A stretch of 18,970 bases of DNA from an uncultured Lachnospiraceae bacterium (lineage in GTDB: Bacteria; Bacillota; Clostridia; Lachnospirales; Lachnospiraceae), in the NCBI GenBank assembly GCA_948688495.1, contig CAPQSW010000035.1, forward strand, positions 17,408 through 36,377. The letters are read 5' to 3'. Position 1 is the first letter of the stretch. Every line of letters starts with the position of its first letter. The position numbers and the translations under genes were made by a program. The notes beneath the pieces were generated by a model, which saw only the letters and a program-made list of their open reading frames with translations, searched no databases and was not told where the DNA came from. Shown here piece after piece: positions 1-6,603 of this stretch.

Positions 1-933
1 ATGGCGGGGGCGGGACCGGATGTGCAGCACCCCTATGGACATGGGAGGATGGAATATATCGCCGGATTTATTGTCTCAGGCGCTATCATTGTCATGGCAT
101 TTGAACTGATAAAAAGTTCCATAGAAAAAATTATAAATCCTGCGCCTGTGGAATACAGTATATTGTCCGCCGGAATTTTATTAGCTTCCATTTTTGTAAA
201 AATGTATATGGCATTTTATAACCGTAGGATTGGGAAAAAACTGGATTCTGCAACAATGCGTGCTGCGGCAACCGACAGCCTGAGTGATACATGTGCGACG
301 GCGGTAGTCCTGTTGGGAATTTTTGTAGGAAAATACACCGGGATTCAGATTGATGGCTGGTGCGGCGTGCTGGTGGGAGTGTTTATTTTTTATGCAGGTA
401 TTACTGCAGCAAAAGATACGCTGGATCCGCTGCTGGGACAGCCGCCTAAGAAAGAGTTTGTAACGCAGATTGAGGAGATTGTACTTTCCCATGAGGAAAT
501 CTGCGGCGTACATGATCTCCTGGTACATGATTACGGTCCTGGAAGATGTATGATTTCGCTGCACGCGGAAGTGCCGGCAGAGGGAGATATTATAAAGCTG
601 CATGAAGTGGTGGACGATGCCGAGATGCAGCTGCAGGAGAAATTAAACTGCGCGGCAGTCATCCATATGGATCCAGTTGTCACAAAGGATACATGTATTC
701 TGGAATTAAAGGGCAGAATAGAAAGGCTGATAGAGGAGATTGACGTTATCATTACCATGCATGACTTTCGAGTTGTGCCTGGCCAGAATCACACGAAATT
801 AATTTTTGACGTGGTTGTACCTTATGAGTACAGTCTTAGTGATGAAGAATTGGAGAATATGATAAAAAGACGAATCAGAGAGGAAGTTGGAGAGGATTAT
901 GTTACAGTGCTATTGGTAGATAAAGCGTATTAA
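1..933 (+). CDS. Cation diffusion facilitator family transporter, 5'-truncated
   Basis: The visible 310 residues match the later part of a CDF metal-efflux protein, which exports divalent cations such as Zn, Mn or Fe in exchange for protons. The HPYGHGRMEY motif (about residues 10-19) is the conserved loop after TM2. Hydrophobic segments follow near 20-36, 54-70, 97-110 and 119-135. DSLSD (residues 92-96) is the metal-site motif in the fifth helix of this family. The region after about 150 is the cytoplasmic dimerisation domain, which looks longer than in minimal members. The ATG at position 1 is almost certainly an internal Met, because TM1 and TM2 are missing and no ribosome binding site can be seen. 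The true start lies before the window. The metal cannot be assigned from sequence. The stop codon overlaps the left arm of a palindrome. Confidence 0.9.
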   Translation: MAGAGPDVQHPYGHGRMEYIAGFIVSGAIIVMAFELIKSSIEKIINPAPVEYSILSAGILLASIFVKMYMAFYNRRIGKKLDSATMRAAATDSLSDTCATAVVLLGIFVGKYTGIQIDGWCGVLVGVFIFYAGITAAKDTLDPLLGQPPKKEFVTQIEEIVLSHEEICGVHDLLVHDYGPGRCMISLHAEVPAEGDIIKLHEVVDDAEMQLQEKLNCAAVIHMDPVVTKDTCILELKGRIERLIEEIDVIITMHDFRVVPGQNHTKLIFDVVVPYEYSLSDEELENMIKRRIREEVGEDYVTVLLVDKAY

Positions 934-1048
934 AATTGGGAAACTGAATGAGATTTTATTCGAAAGTAGAAAAACATAAGATAAATACAGAAAAAATGTC
1001 CAATTTTTTATGGATAAAAACTAATCTTTCGTATAAATTCCCAATTTT
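932..1048. repeat. 117-bp imperfect palindrome after the CDF gene
   Basis: Perfect 11-bp inverted arms AAAATTGGGAA (932-942) and TTCCCAATTTT (1038-1048) bound this AT-rich segment. A second inner pair, CGAAAG (961-966) and CTTTCG (1026-1031), falls in the same register if a bulge of about 12 nt is allowed on the left. The left arm begins inside the CDF stop codon. The loop is too long for a standard intrinsic terminator. A small MITE-like element or a structured 3' end are both possible. No convincing target-site duplication was seen. Confidence 0.5.
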
Positions 1049-1059
1049 CACAAACATAC

Positions 1060-1088
1060 TTGAAAAAGCCTGATACTTGGGTTATATT
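1060..1088 (+). promoter_or_regulatory. Sigma-A-type promoter of the HPr-like gene
   Basis: TTGAAA (1060-1065), a 17-bp spacer, then TATATT (1083-1088). This is a good housekeeping promoter match and lies about 65 bp before the HPr-like start codon. It starts just after the palindrome, so the HPr-like gene probably has its own transcript. Confidence 0.6.
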
Positions 1089-1153
1089 TGATATGGTACA
1101 AAATACATGAGGAACAGATTGTATGATAGGATTACATGGGAAAGAGAGATAAG

Positions 1154-1408
1154 ATGAGTGAGAAGAAAATTATTGTATCTAATGTAGCGAAAGAGTACAA
1201 CAATCCAATTGCTGAGTTGGTCCAGGTAGCCTGTCAGTTTGACAGTGAGATACGGCTGGAAAGCAATGAGGCAAGAATCAATGCAAAGAGCATTATGGGA
1301 ATCATGGCATTTAATCCGTCGAAAGGAATGACTGTTAATATAGTGGCTGATGGAAGCGATGAAGAAGAAGCTTTATTGGCAATGGAGAAATTTTTAGTTT
1401 GTCAGTAG
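1154..1408 (+). CDS. HPr-family protein lacking the phosphorylatable histidine
   Basis: The 84-residue protein has the length and pattern of HPr, the phosphocarrier of the sugar phosphotransferase system. Aligned by eye to Bacillus HPr, the active-site block GIHARPA is replaced by EYNNPIA. His15 thus becomes Tyr and Arg17 becomes Asn, so it should not accept phosphate from enzyme I. The Ser46 block KSIMGIM (residues 45-51) is intact, which is the site used by HPr kinase in Firmicutes. This combination resembles Crh of Bacillus, a regulatory HPr paralogue with Gln at position 15, so a signalling role is inferred. The start at 1154 is preferred over the in-frame ATG at 1136 because GAGAG lies a few bases upstream and family proteins begin close to the first beta strand. 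A lysine-rich gene follows 23 nt later, probably co-transcribed. Confidence 0.8.
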   Translation: MSEKKIIVSNVAKEYNNPIAELVQVACQFDSEIRLESNEARINAKSIMGIMAFNPSKGMTVNIVADGSDEEEALLAMEKFLVCQ

Positions 1409-1431
1409 AAATATTAGGGAGGAAAACCAAA

Positions 1432-1896
1432 ATGGAAAACAAGGACAAGAAAGGAACTTCAACAAAACCAGCAGCCGTTAAGGAAGAAGCTGTTGTAAAG
1501 GCAGCGGATAAGACAGTGGCTGGGGCAAAAGAGGTGAAACCTGTTGCGAAGGTAGAAGAAAAGGCAGCAGAGAAGACGGCAGAGATAAAAGAAGAAGTTA
1601 AGCCAGAAGTCAAGCCGGAAGAAAAAGAAACGTCTGCTAAGAAAGCAAAAGGTGCAAAAAAGCCTGGAAAGACACCTGCAAAGAAGAAACCGGCAGAGAA
1701 GGTAGAAGAAGTATATTTACAGTATCAGGAGATAGAAGTTACCACAAAGGAACTTGTAGATAAAGTAAAACAGATATATGTAGCGGACGGGCACAGGGAA
1801 TCATCCATCAAGTCCCTTCGTTTATACATTAAGCCGGATGAGCACATGGCTTATTATGTAATTAATGAGAAGATGACAGGCAGCGTTGAGCTGTAA
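1432..1896 (+). CDS. Lysine/alanine/glutamate-rich protein with DUF6465-like C-terminus
   Basis: A 154-residue protein in two parts. Residues 1 to about 92 are low complexity, rich in Lys, Ala, Glu, Pro and Val, with KKAKGAKKP- and PAKKKPAEK-type stretches that resemble histone H1-like tails. They are probably disordered and could bind nucleic acid. Residues about 93-154 form a compact domain beginning EVYLQYQ and containing LRLYIKPDEHMAYYVIN, which I recognise from memory as the DUF6465 type found in Lachnospiraceae. Its function is unknown. The ATG at 1432 is chosen because AGGGAGG lies 9 nt upstream; an in-frame TTG at 1399 overlaps the previous gene and has no such site. The gene probably forms an operon with the HPr-like gene and ends at a strong terminator. 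A nucleoid or RNA-binding role is inference only. Confidence 0.75.
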   Translation: MENKDKKGTSTKPAAVKEEAVVKAADKTVAGAKEVKPVAKVEEKAAEKTAEIKEEVKPEVKPEEKETSAKKAKGAKKPGKTPAKKKPAEKVEEVYLQYQEIEVTTKELVDKVKQIYVADGHRESSIKSLRLYIKPDEHMAYYVINEKMTGSVEL

Positions 1897-1912
1897 GATA
1901 GATATTAAGAAG

Positions 1913-1940
1913 GAATCTCGTTTTGCGAGGTTCTTTTTTT
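1913..1940 (+). terminator. Intrinsic terminator of the HPr-like/lysine-rich operon
   Basis: GAATCTCG (1913-1920) pairs with CGAGGTTC (1926-1933) across a 5-nt loop, with one G-U pair, followed by seven T residues (1934-1940). It lies 17 nt after the lysine-rich gene. Confidence 0.9.
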
Positions 1941-1968
1941 CTATGCACATTTGTGAAAGGAGTACGGA

Positions 1969-2640
1969 ATGTACAAGTTATTGATTGTAGAAGATGATGC
2001 GGTAATTGCTAAATCAATTCGCCATCATATGGAGAGCTGGGGTTATCAAGCTGTCTGTGTGGAGAATTTTCAGGAAGTGCTGCAGATATTCATTGCAGAA
2101 AATCCCCAGCTAGTTCTGATGGATATATCCCTGCCTTTTTATAACGGTTATCACTGGTGCGACGAAATCCGCAGAATCTCCAAAGTACCTATTATTTTTA
2201 TTTCTTCCGCTTCCGATAATATGAATATTGTCATGGCCGTGAATATGGGCGGAGATGATTTTGTGGCAAAGCCGTTTGACCTGGGTGTCCTACAGGCGAA
2301 AGTCCAGGCGCTTTTGCGGCGTACCTATGATTTTGCCGGAGATGGTAAACTGCTGGAGCACAATGGAATGATTTTTGATATGGGCAAGGGTCTGGTATCA
2401 TATAAAGATGCAAGGGCAGAGCTCACCAAGAATGAAATGGGAATCCTTGGGACCTTGTTAGAGCAGAAAGGCAGAATTGTCACACGGGATAAGCTGATGG
2501 AAAGACTATGGGAATCGGACAGCTTTATTGATGACAACACATTGACGGTAAATGTGGCAAGGCTTCGGAAGAAACTGGAGGAGATTGGAATCTGTGACAT
2601 GATAAAGACGAGAAAGGGAATTGGTTATGTGGTGGATTAA
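1969..2640 (+). CDS. bceR: OmpR-family response regulator, BceR type
   Basis: A 223-residue DNA-binding response regulator. The receiver domain (residues 1 to about 115) has the acidic pair EDD at 8-10, the phospho-acceptor Asp52 in LVLMDISLP, and Lys101 in FVAKPFD. The winged-helix output domain (about 130-223) ends in the usual KTRKGIGYVV. The start has AGGAG close upstream. The downstream kinase start overlaps its stop, and an ABC transporter of the BceAB class follows, so this is the regulator of a peptide-antibiotic detoxification module. It is expected to bind the TTACA-N4-TGTAA element upstream of the ATPase gene. Only about 28 nt separate it from the preceding terminator, so its own promoter is unclear and may overlap that terminator. 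The symbol denotes the family, not proven orthology. Confidence 0.9.
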   Translation: MYKLLIVEDDAVIAKSIRHHMESWGYQAVCVENFQEVLQIFIAENPQLVLMDISLPFYNGYHWCDEIRRISKVPIIFISSASDNMNIVMAVNMGGDDFVAKPFDLGVLQAKVQALLRRTYDFAGDGKLLEHNGMIFDMGKGLVSYKDARAELTKNEMGILGTLLEQKGRIVTRDKLMERLWESDSFIDDNTLTVNVARLRKKLEEIGICDMIKTRKGIGYVVD

Positions 2641-3607
2641 ATCATATGCCAGACGCCATCGCCTGGGGCTGTGCCTGTATATCGCATATGCTATGATTTA
2701 TACTTTGGTACTATTTCTCTACCGTCTTCCATTGGAGGCGGCGGGATATGTGCTTGCTCTGTGCACAGCGCTGGGTCTTGCGGTGTTTTCTGTAGACATC
2801 TTTCGCTATCGCAGGAGAATAAGAGAGCTGGGCTGGCAGGCAGAGGCGGTGAAAAATGGAGAGGTGTGTTTCCCCAGGCCGGAAGATGAAACAGAGCGTT
2901 TGTACCAGGAACTGCTTACAATATCCCGCCGGGAACGGATCGATCAGGTAGCCGGACTGATGAGGGAGAAAAAAGATGTCACGGATTATTTTACGATGTG
3001 GACGCATCAGATTAAGACGCCGATTGCCGCTATGAGCCTGTTACTGCAGCAGGAGGTGAGCGGGGAGAAGGAACAGTATGAGCAGAAGCGTCAGGTAAAG
3101 AATGAGCTGTTTAAGATTGAACAATACGTGGACATGGTTATGCAGTATTTGCGTCTTGCGGACGGTGTTAATGATTTTGTACTGCGGGAATATGCCCTGG
3201 ACGCTATCATAAAGCAGGCATTGCGTAAATATGCTTCGATGTTTATTCATAAAAACCTCACACTTCAATATGAGCTGGTAGATCTGAAGGTGACGACGGA
3301 TGAGAAGTGGCTGGTGTTTGTGTTAGAGCAGCTTTTGTCCAATGCTATTAAGTATACAGCTTCCGGGAGCGTCCATATTTATGTGGAGGGCGGATGCCTT
3401 GTGGTGGAGGATACCGGGATTGGCATTTTGCCGGAAGATTTACCCCGCATTTTTGACAAAGGGTATACGGGATATAATGGGAGAAGCGACAAGAAGGCAT
3501 CCGGCATTGGACTGTACCTGGTAAAGGAAATTCTAAACAGGCTGGGGCATAAGATCTATGCCGAATCGGAATCAGGAGAGGGGACACGGATGAAGGTGCT
3601 GTTTTGA
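2627..3607 (+). CDS. bceS: Intramembrane-sensing histidine kinase, BceS type
   Basis: A 326-residue kinase. Two closely spaced transmembrane helices (about residues 13-31 and 37-56) have almost no extracellular loop. This is typical of BceS-like kinases, which sense through their partner transporter rather than binding the drug. His127 lies in the H-box MWTHQIKTPIAAM. The ATPase domain shows the N-box LLSNAIKYT (Asn239), DTGIGI (262-267) and GIGLYLV (293-299). The ATG at 2627 is preferred over the in-frame TTG at 2621 because AAGGGA lies 7 nt upstream. It overlaps the regulator's stop by 14 nt, indicating translational coupling. No periplasmic or PAS domain is present. Confidence 0.9.
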   Translation: MWWIKSYARRHRLGLCLYIAYAMIYTLVLFLYRLPLEAAGYVLALCTALGLAVFSVDIFRYRRRIRELGWQAEAVKNGEVCFPRPEDETERLYQELLTISRRERIDQVAGLMREKKDVTDYFTMWTHQIKTPIAAMSLLLQQEVSGEKEQYEQKRQVKNELFKIEQYVDMVMQYLRLADGVNDFVLREYALDAIIKQALRKYASMFIHKNLTLQYELVDLKVTTDEKWLVFVLEQLLSNAIKYTASGSVHIYVEGGCLVVEDTGIGILPEDLPRIFDKGYTGYNGRSDKKASGIGLYLVKEILNRLGHKIYAESESGEGTRMKVLF

Positions 3608-3620
3608 TAGAATATGAAAA

Positions 3621-3656
3621 CTTACAAAACTGTAAGAAAAAAATGGGAAATGTAAG
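3621..3656 (+). promoter_or_regulatory. BceR-type operator upstream of the ABC transporter
   Basis: CTTACA-AAAC-TGTAAG (3621-3636) is a perfect inverted repeat with a 4-bp centre. It fits the TNACA-N4-TGTAA element described for BceR-like regulators. A further half-site, TGTAAG, lies at 3651-3656, exactly 20 bp after the first TGTAAG, about two helical turns away on the same DNA face. The element ends 32 bp before the -10 of the next promoter. Confidence 0.75.
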
Positions 3657-3665
3657 CCAAAGTTA

Positions 3666-3694
3666 AGGCAGGACATTTCCTGTTTTTGTATACT
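3666..3694 (+). promoter_or_regulatory. Activator-dependent promoter of bceAB
   Basis: TATACT (3689-3694) is a good -10, but the hexamer 17 bp upstream has no resemblance to TTGACA. This fits a promoter that needs the phosphorylated regulator bound just upstream. AGGACA (3670-3675) and TGTCCT (3694-3699) form a 6-bp inverted repeat around the core, significance unknown. The ATPase start codon follows 36 nt after the -10. Confidence 0.55.
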
Positions 3695-3730
3695 GTCCTT
3701 AGAAAGTGTAAAAGAGAAAAGGAGGATATT

Positions 3731-4498
3731 ATGGCAATATTAGAAGTAAGCAATTTGAAAAAGATATATACGACCCGGTTTGGAGGAAATCAGGTCCAGG
3801 CTTTGTCGGACGTGAGTTTTTCGGTAGAAAAGGGGGAGTATGTGGCAATTATGGGAGAGTCCGGATCGGGAAAGACCACACTTTTAAATATTCTGGCAGC
3901 GCTTGATAAGGCGACGGCGGGTCAGGTAATGTTGAACGGCAAAAATCTTTCGGCAATCCGAGAAAAGGAGTTGTCCGCATTCCGCAGGCAGAATCTTGGA
4001 TTTGTATTTCAGGATTTTAATCTGTTAGATACGTTTAATCTTCAGGACAATATTTTCCTGCCATTGGTGCTGGCGGGAAAGAAATTTGATGAAATGGCAG
4101 GGCGCCTTTCGCCCATCGCTGCCAAGCTTGGAATACAGGAAATTCTGGGCAAGTATCCTTATGAGGTATCAGGAGGGCAGAAACAGCGCGCGGCGGTGGC
4201 GCGCGCATTGATTACCAGTCCCCAGTTAATTCTTGCGGATGAACCTACCGGGGCGCTGGATTCCAAAGCGGCGGAAGGGCTTTTGTCCATGTTCCAGAGC
4301 ATCAATGAGGAAGGGCAGACCATCCTAATGGTTACACATTCCATTAAGGCGGCAAGCTGCGCAAAGCGCGTGCTCTTTATCAAAGATGGTCAGGTATTTC
4401 ATCAGATATATAAGGGTTCTAGCAGCAATGAGGAGATGTATCAGAAGATTTCTGATACGCTGACAGTAATTACGACAGGGGGCGGACATCATGAATAG
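3731..4498 (+). CDS. bceA: ABC transporter ATPase, BceA type
   Basis: A 255-residue ATPase that powers the adjacent FtsX-like permease. It has Walker A GESGSGKTT (residues 42-50), Q-loop FVFQDFNLLD with Gln94, signature VSGGQKQR (146-153), Walker B LILADEPTGALD (166-177) and H-loop His203 in MVTHS. These features and the length match the MacB/LolD/BceA group, which drives mechanotransmission rather than classical transport. The ATG at 3731 has GGAGG 5 nt upstream; an in-frame TTG at 3686 lies inside the promoter and is rejected. The stop overlaps the permease start by 8 nt (ATGAATAG), so the two are translationally coupled. Likely role: freeing lipid II-cycle intermediates from antimicrobial peptides such as bacitracin or lantibiotics. 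Substrate unknown. Confidence 0.92.
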   Translation: MAILEVSNLKKIYTTRFGGNQVQALSDVSFSVEKGEYVAIMGESGSGKTTLLNILAALDKATAGQVMLNGKNLSAIREKELSAFRRQNLGFVFQDFNLLDTFNLQDNIFLPLVLAGKKFDEMAGRLSPIAAKLGIQEILGKYPYEVSGGQKQRAAVARALITSPQLILADEPTGALDSKAAEGLLSMFQSINEEGQTILMVTHSIKAASCAKRVLFIKDGQVFHQIYKGSSSNEEMYQKISDTLTVITTGGGHHE

Positions 4499-6494
4499 TT
4501 TTTTTTATGGAAGGCTTGCCGTTAGCAACCTCAAGAAAAATATCGGGCTGTATCTGCCTTATATCCTTACGGCAGTGGGAATTGGCGCCATGTACTATAT
4601 CATGGGCGCAATAACCAGGGATGAAGGAATTATGGAAATGCGTGGAGCCAGTGAGTTGTCCATGATATTGGGACTGGGGTGCGGTGTGATTGCTATTTTT
4701 AGCGTGATTTTCCTGTTTTATACGAATAGTTTCCTCATAAAACGGCGGAAAAAGGAGTTTGGGTTGTTTAACATCCTGGGTATGGAGAAACGTCATATCG
4801 GTAAAATGATGTTCTGGGAAACACTCATTGTGGCGTTTATCAGCATTGCGGGCGGTCTTATTGTGGGAATTATTTTGAATAAGCTGGTAGTTCTGGCAAT
4901 GGTGCGTCTGATGGAATTTGAGGTACCCTTTGGATTCCACATTTCTGGCGGAGCGGTCATAAGTGTGATTATCCTCTTTGTATGCATTTTTGCAGCGACT
5001 CTGGTATACAATTTGTTCCAGGTACAAAAAGCAAGCCCGATTGAGCTTTTGAGGAGCTCCAATCAGGGGGAGCGGGAACCAAAAACACGCTGGCTTTTGA
5101 CGCTTGTCGGCGTGTTGGCATTGGGCTGTGGTTATGGCATTGCCATTATTGTGGAAAGTCCCATAGATGCCCTGGCGGCGTTTTTCCTGGCGGTGCTGTT
5201 GGTGATACTGGGGACGTATTGTCTCTTTACGGCGGGGAGTATTGCAGTTTTGAAGATTCTGAGGCGGAATAAGAATTATTATTATAAGACCAGCCATTTT
5301 ACTTCCGTTTCTGGGATGATTTACCGTATGAAACAAAATGCGGTTGGGCTTAGCAATATCTGTATCTTGAGCACGATGGTGCTGGTCATGCTTGCCGGAA
5401 CCTTTTCCCTGTATATGGGCAGGGACGTCTCCCTTCGGAATCGTTATCCCAAGGAAATTATGATGTATGGGTATGGGATGACAGAATCCGGCAAGGCGTT
5501 GCTGAAGGAGTGTGCCGTGCAGGGAGCTGCAGATACGGGAAACTCCATCGAGGACATATCTTCCTGTACCAGTCTGTCCTTTGCAGGGTATAAGGATGGG
5601 GAGGAATTTATAATTAAAGCCTGGCAGGAGGGTGGGGAAGTTCCAGAAGGAGAGCTCGTTATGATAGAGTGGCTGACCCTGGAGGAATACCGGCAGTTTA
5701 CAGAACATGCGCCGGAGCTTGCGGAGGATGAGGTGCTTGTCTATACGGCGCATGGGGAGCGCGACGACAGTCAGTATCGGATTGGGGAACAGACATTTCG
5801 CATTAAGGAGTTCCTGCCTGAACTAAGCCTGGACGATATGCAGATTGAGATTGCGTACGATATGTATTTTATTATTGTCAAAGATGAGGCTGTTCTGCAG
5901 AAAATCCATGAATTACAGAAAACTGTTTATGGGGAGCGTGCAAGCAGTATTGAGACGGTGGTTGCCCTGGATGTTTCCGGCGGGAAAGAGGAGGAAATTG
6001 CCTGCAAGGAAAGAATCGCCCAATTGTTAGAGGAGAAGAATCCAGACGCACAGCAGGGGGAGGCCCGGGTAGAGAGCAGGAGCCAGAGAAGTGATGCGGA
6101 TATGACGATTTATGGCGGGTTTTTCTTTCTGGGGATTTTTCTAGGCTTCGTATTTCTGATGGCAACAACGATGATCATCTATTATAAGCAGGTTTCTGAA
6201 GGGTATGAGGACAAAGAACGGTTTGCAATTATGCGAAAGGTAGGGATGAGCAGGAAAGAAGTGCGCTCGTCCATCCGCAGCCAGGTTGTCAAGGTTTTCT
6301 TCCTGCCGCTTATCATGGCATGTATTCATCTTTTGGCGGCGTTTCCCATGATGAATCGATTGCTTATGTTGTTTGGCATGGCGGATGTGAAGCTGTTTGG
6401 CGTCTGCAGCATCGTAATGGTAGGAATTTTCGCTGTGATTTATGTAATTGTGTACAGTCTTACAGCGCGTGCGTATTATAAGATAGTGGAATAG
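4491..6494 (+). CDS. bceB: ABC transporter permease, BceB type (FtsX domain)
   Basis: A 667-residue membrane protein with about ten predicted helices: roughly 19-40, 58-80, 108-135, 154-176, 201-221, 226-256, 288-309, 542-565, 602-621 and 634-658. A large extracellular domain of about 230 residues (311-539) sits between helices 7 and 8. This layout is diagnostic for BceB-like permeases, in which the big loop recognises the peptide antibiotic or its target complex. FtsX-type motifs are visible, including KKEFGLFNILGM (88-99) and ERFAIMRKVGMSRKE (577-590) after helix 8. It pairs with BceA and signals to the BceS-like kinase. The extracellular domain is the variable part of the family, so the drug specificity cannot be read from sequence. 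The convergent prs gene lies about 110 bp downstream. Confidence 0.92.
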   Translation: MNSFFYGRLAVSNLKKNIGLYLPYILTAVGIGAMYYIMGAITRDEGIMEMRGASELSMILGLGCGVIAIFSVIFLFYTNSFLIKRRKKEFGLFNILGMEKRHIGKMMFWETLIVAFISIAGGLIVGIILNKLVVLAMVRLMEFEVPFGFHISGGAVISVIILFVCIFAATLVYNLFQVQKASPIELLRSSNQGEREPKTRWLLTLVGVLALGCGYGIAIIVESPIDALAAFFLAVLLVILGTYCLFTAGSIAVLKILRRNKNYYYKTSHFTSVSGMIYRMKQNAVGLSNICILSTMVLVMLAGTFSLYMGRDVSLRNRYPKEIMMYGYGMTESGKALLKECAVQGAADTGNSIEDISSCTSLSFAGYKDGEEFIIKAWQEGGEVPEGELVMIEWLTLEEYRQFTEHAPELAEDEVLVYTAHGERDDSQYRIGEQTFRIKEFLPELSLDDMQIEIAYDMYFIIVKDEAVLQKIHELQKTVYGERASSIETVVALDVSGGKEEEIACKERIAQLLEEKNPDAQQGEARVESRSQRSDADMTIYGGFFFLGIFLGFVFLMATTMIIYYKQVSEGYEDKERFAIMRKVGMSRKEVRSSIRSQVVKVFFLPLIMACIHLLAAFPMMNRLLMLFGMADVKLFGVCSIVMVGIFAVIYVIVYSLTARAYYKIVE

Positions 6495-6558
6495 CCAAAG
6501 AAGTAAATCGGAGCTGAAAGTATGCCTTAGGGCTCCTGGAACATTCGTTAAATGATAA

Positions 6559-6595
6559 AATCCCCGCACTGCAGCATGTCTGTGGCGCGGGGATT
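6559..6595 (-). terminator. Terminator between convergent bceB and prs
   Basis: AATCCCCGC (6559-6567) pairs perfectly with GCGGGGATT (6587-6595). Read on the minus strand, the stem is followed by a T-rich run, so it mainly ends prs transcription. It may also stop read-through from bceB, although the plus-side run is poor in T. Confidence 0.8.
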
Positions 6596-6603
6596 ATCGT
6601 TCA

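Noticed and set aside
1399..1431. TTG start giving a longer lysine-rich protein
   Set aside because: It overlaps the HPr-like gene and has no ribosome binding site, while the ATG at 1432 has AGGGAGG at good spacing.
3670..3699. AGGACA/TGTCCT inverted repeat as a second operator of bceAB
   Set aside because: It encloses the promoter core with an 18-bp centre and resembles no known BceR element. Chance occurrence is likely, so it is noted only in the promoter entry.
4470..5753. A 427-codon open frame on the minus strand opposite bceB
   Set aside because: It lies antisense to a clear FtsX-like permease, its composition is rich in His, Gln, Pro and Asn as expected from a shadow frame, and it shows no recognisable domain.
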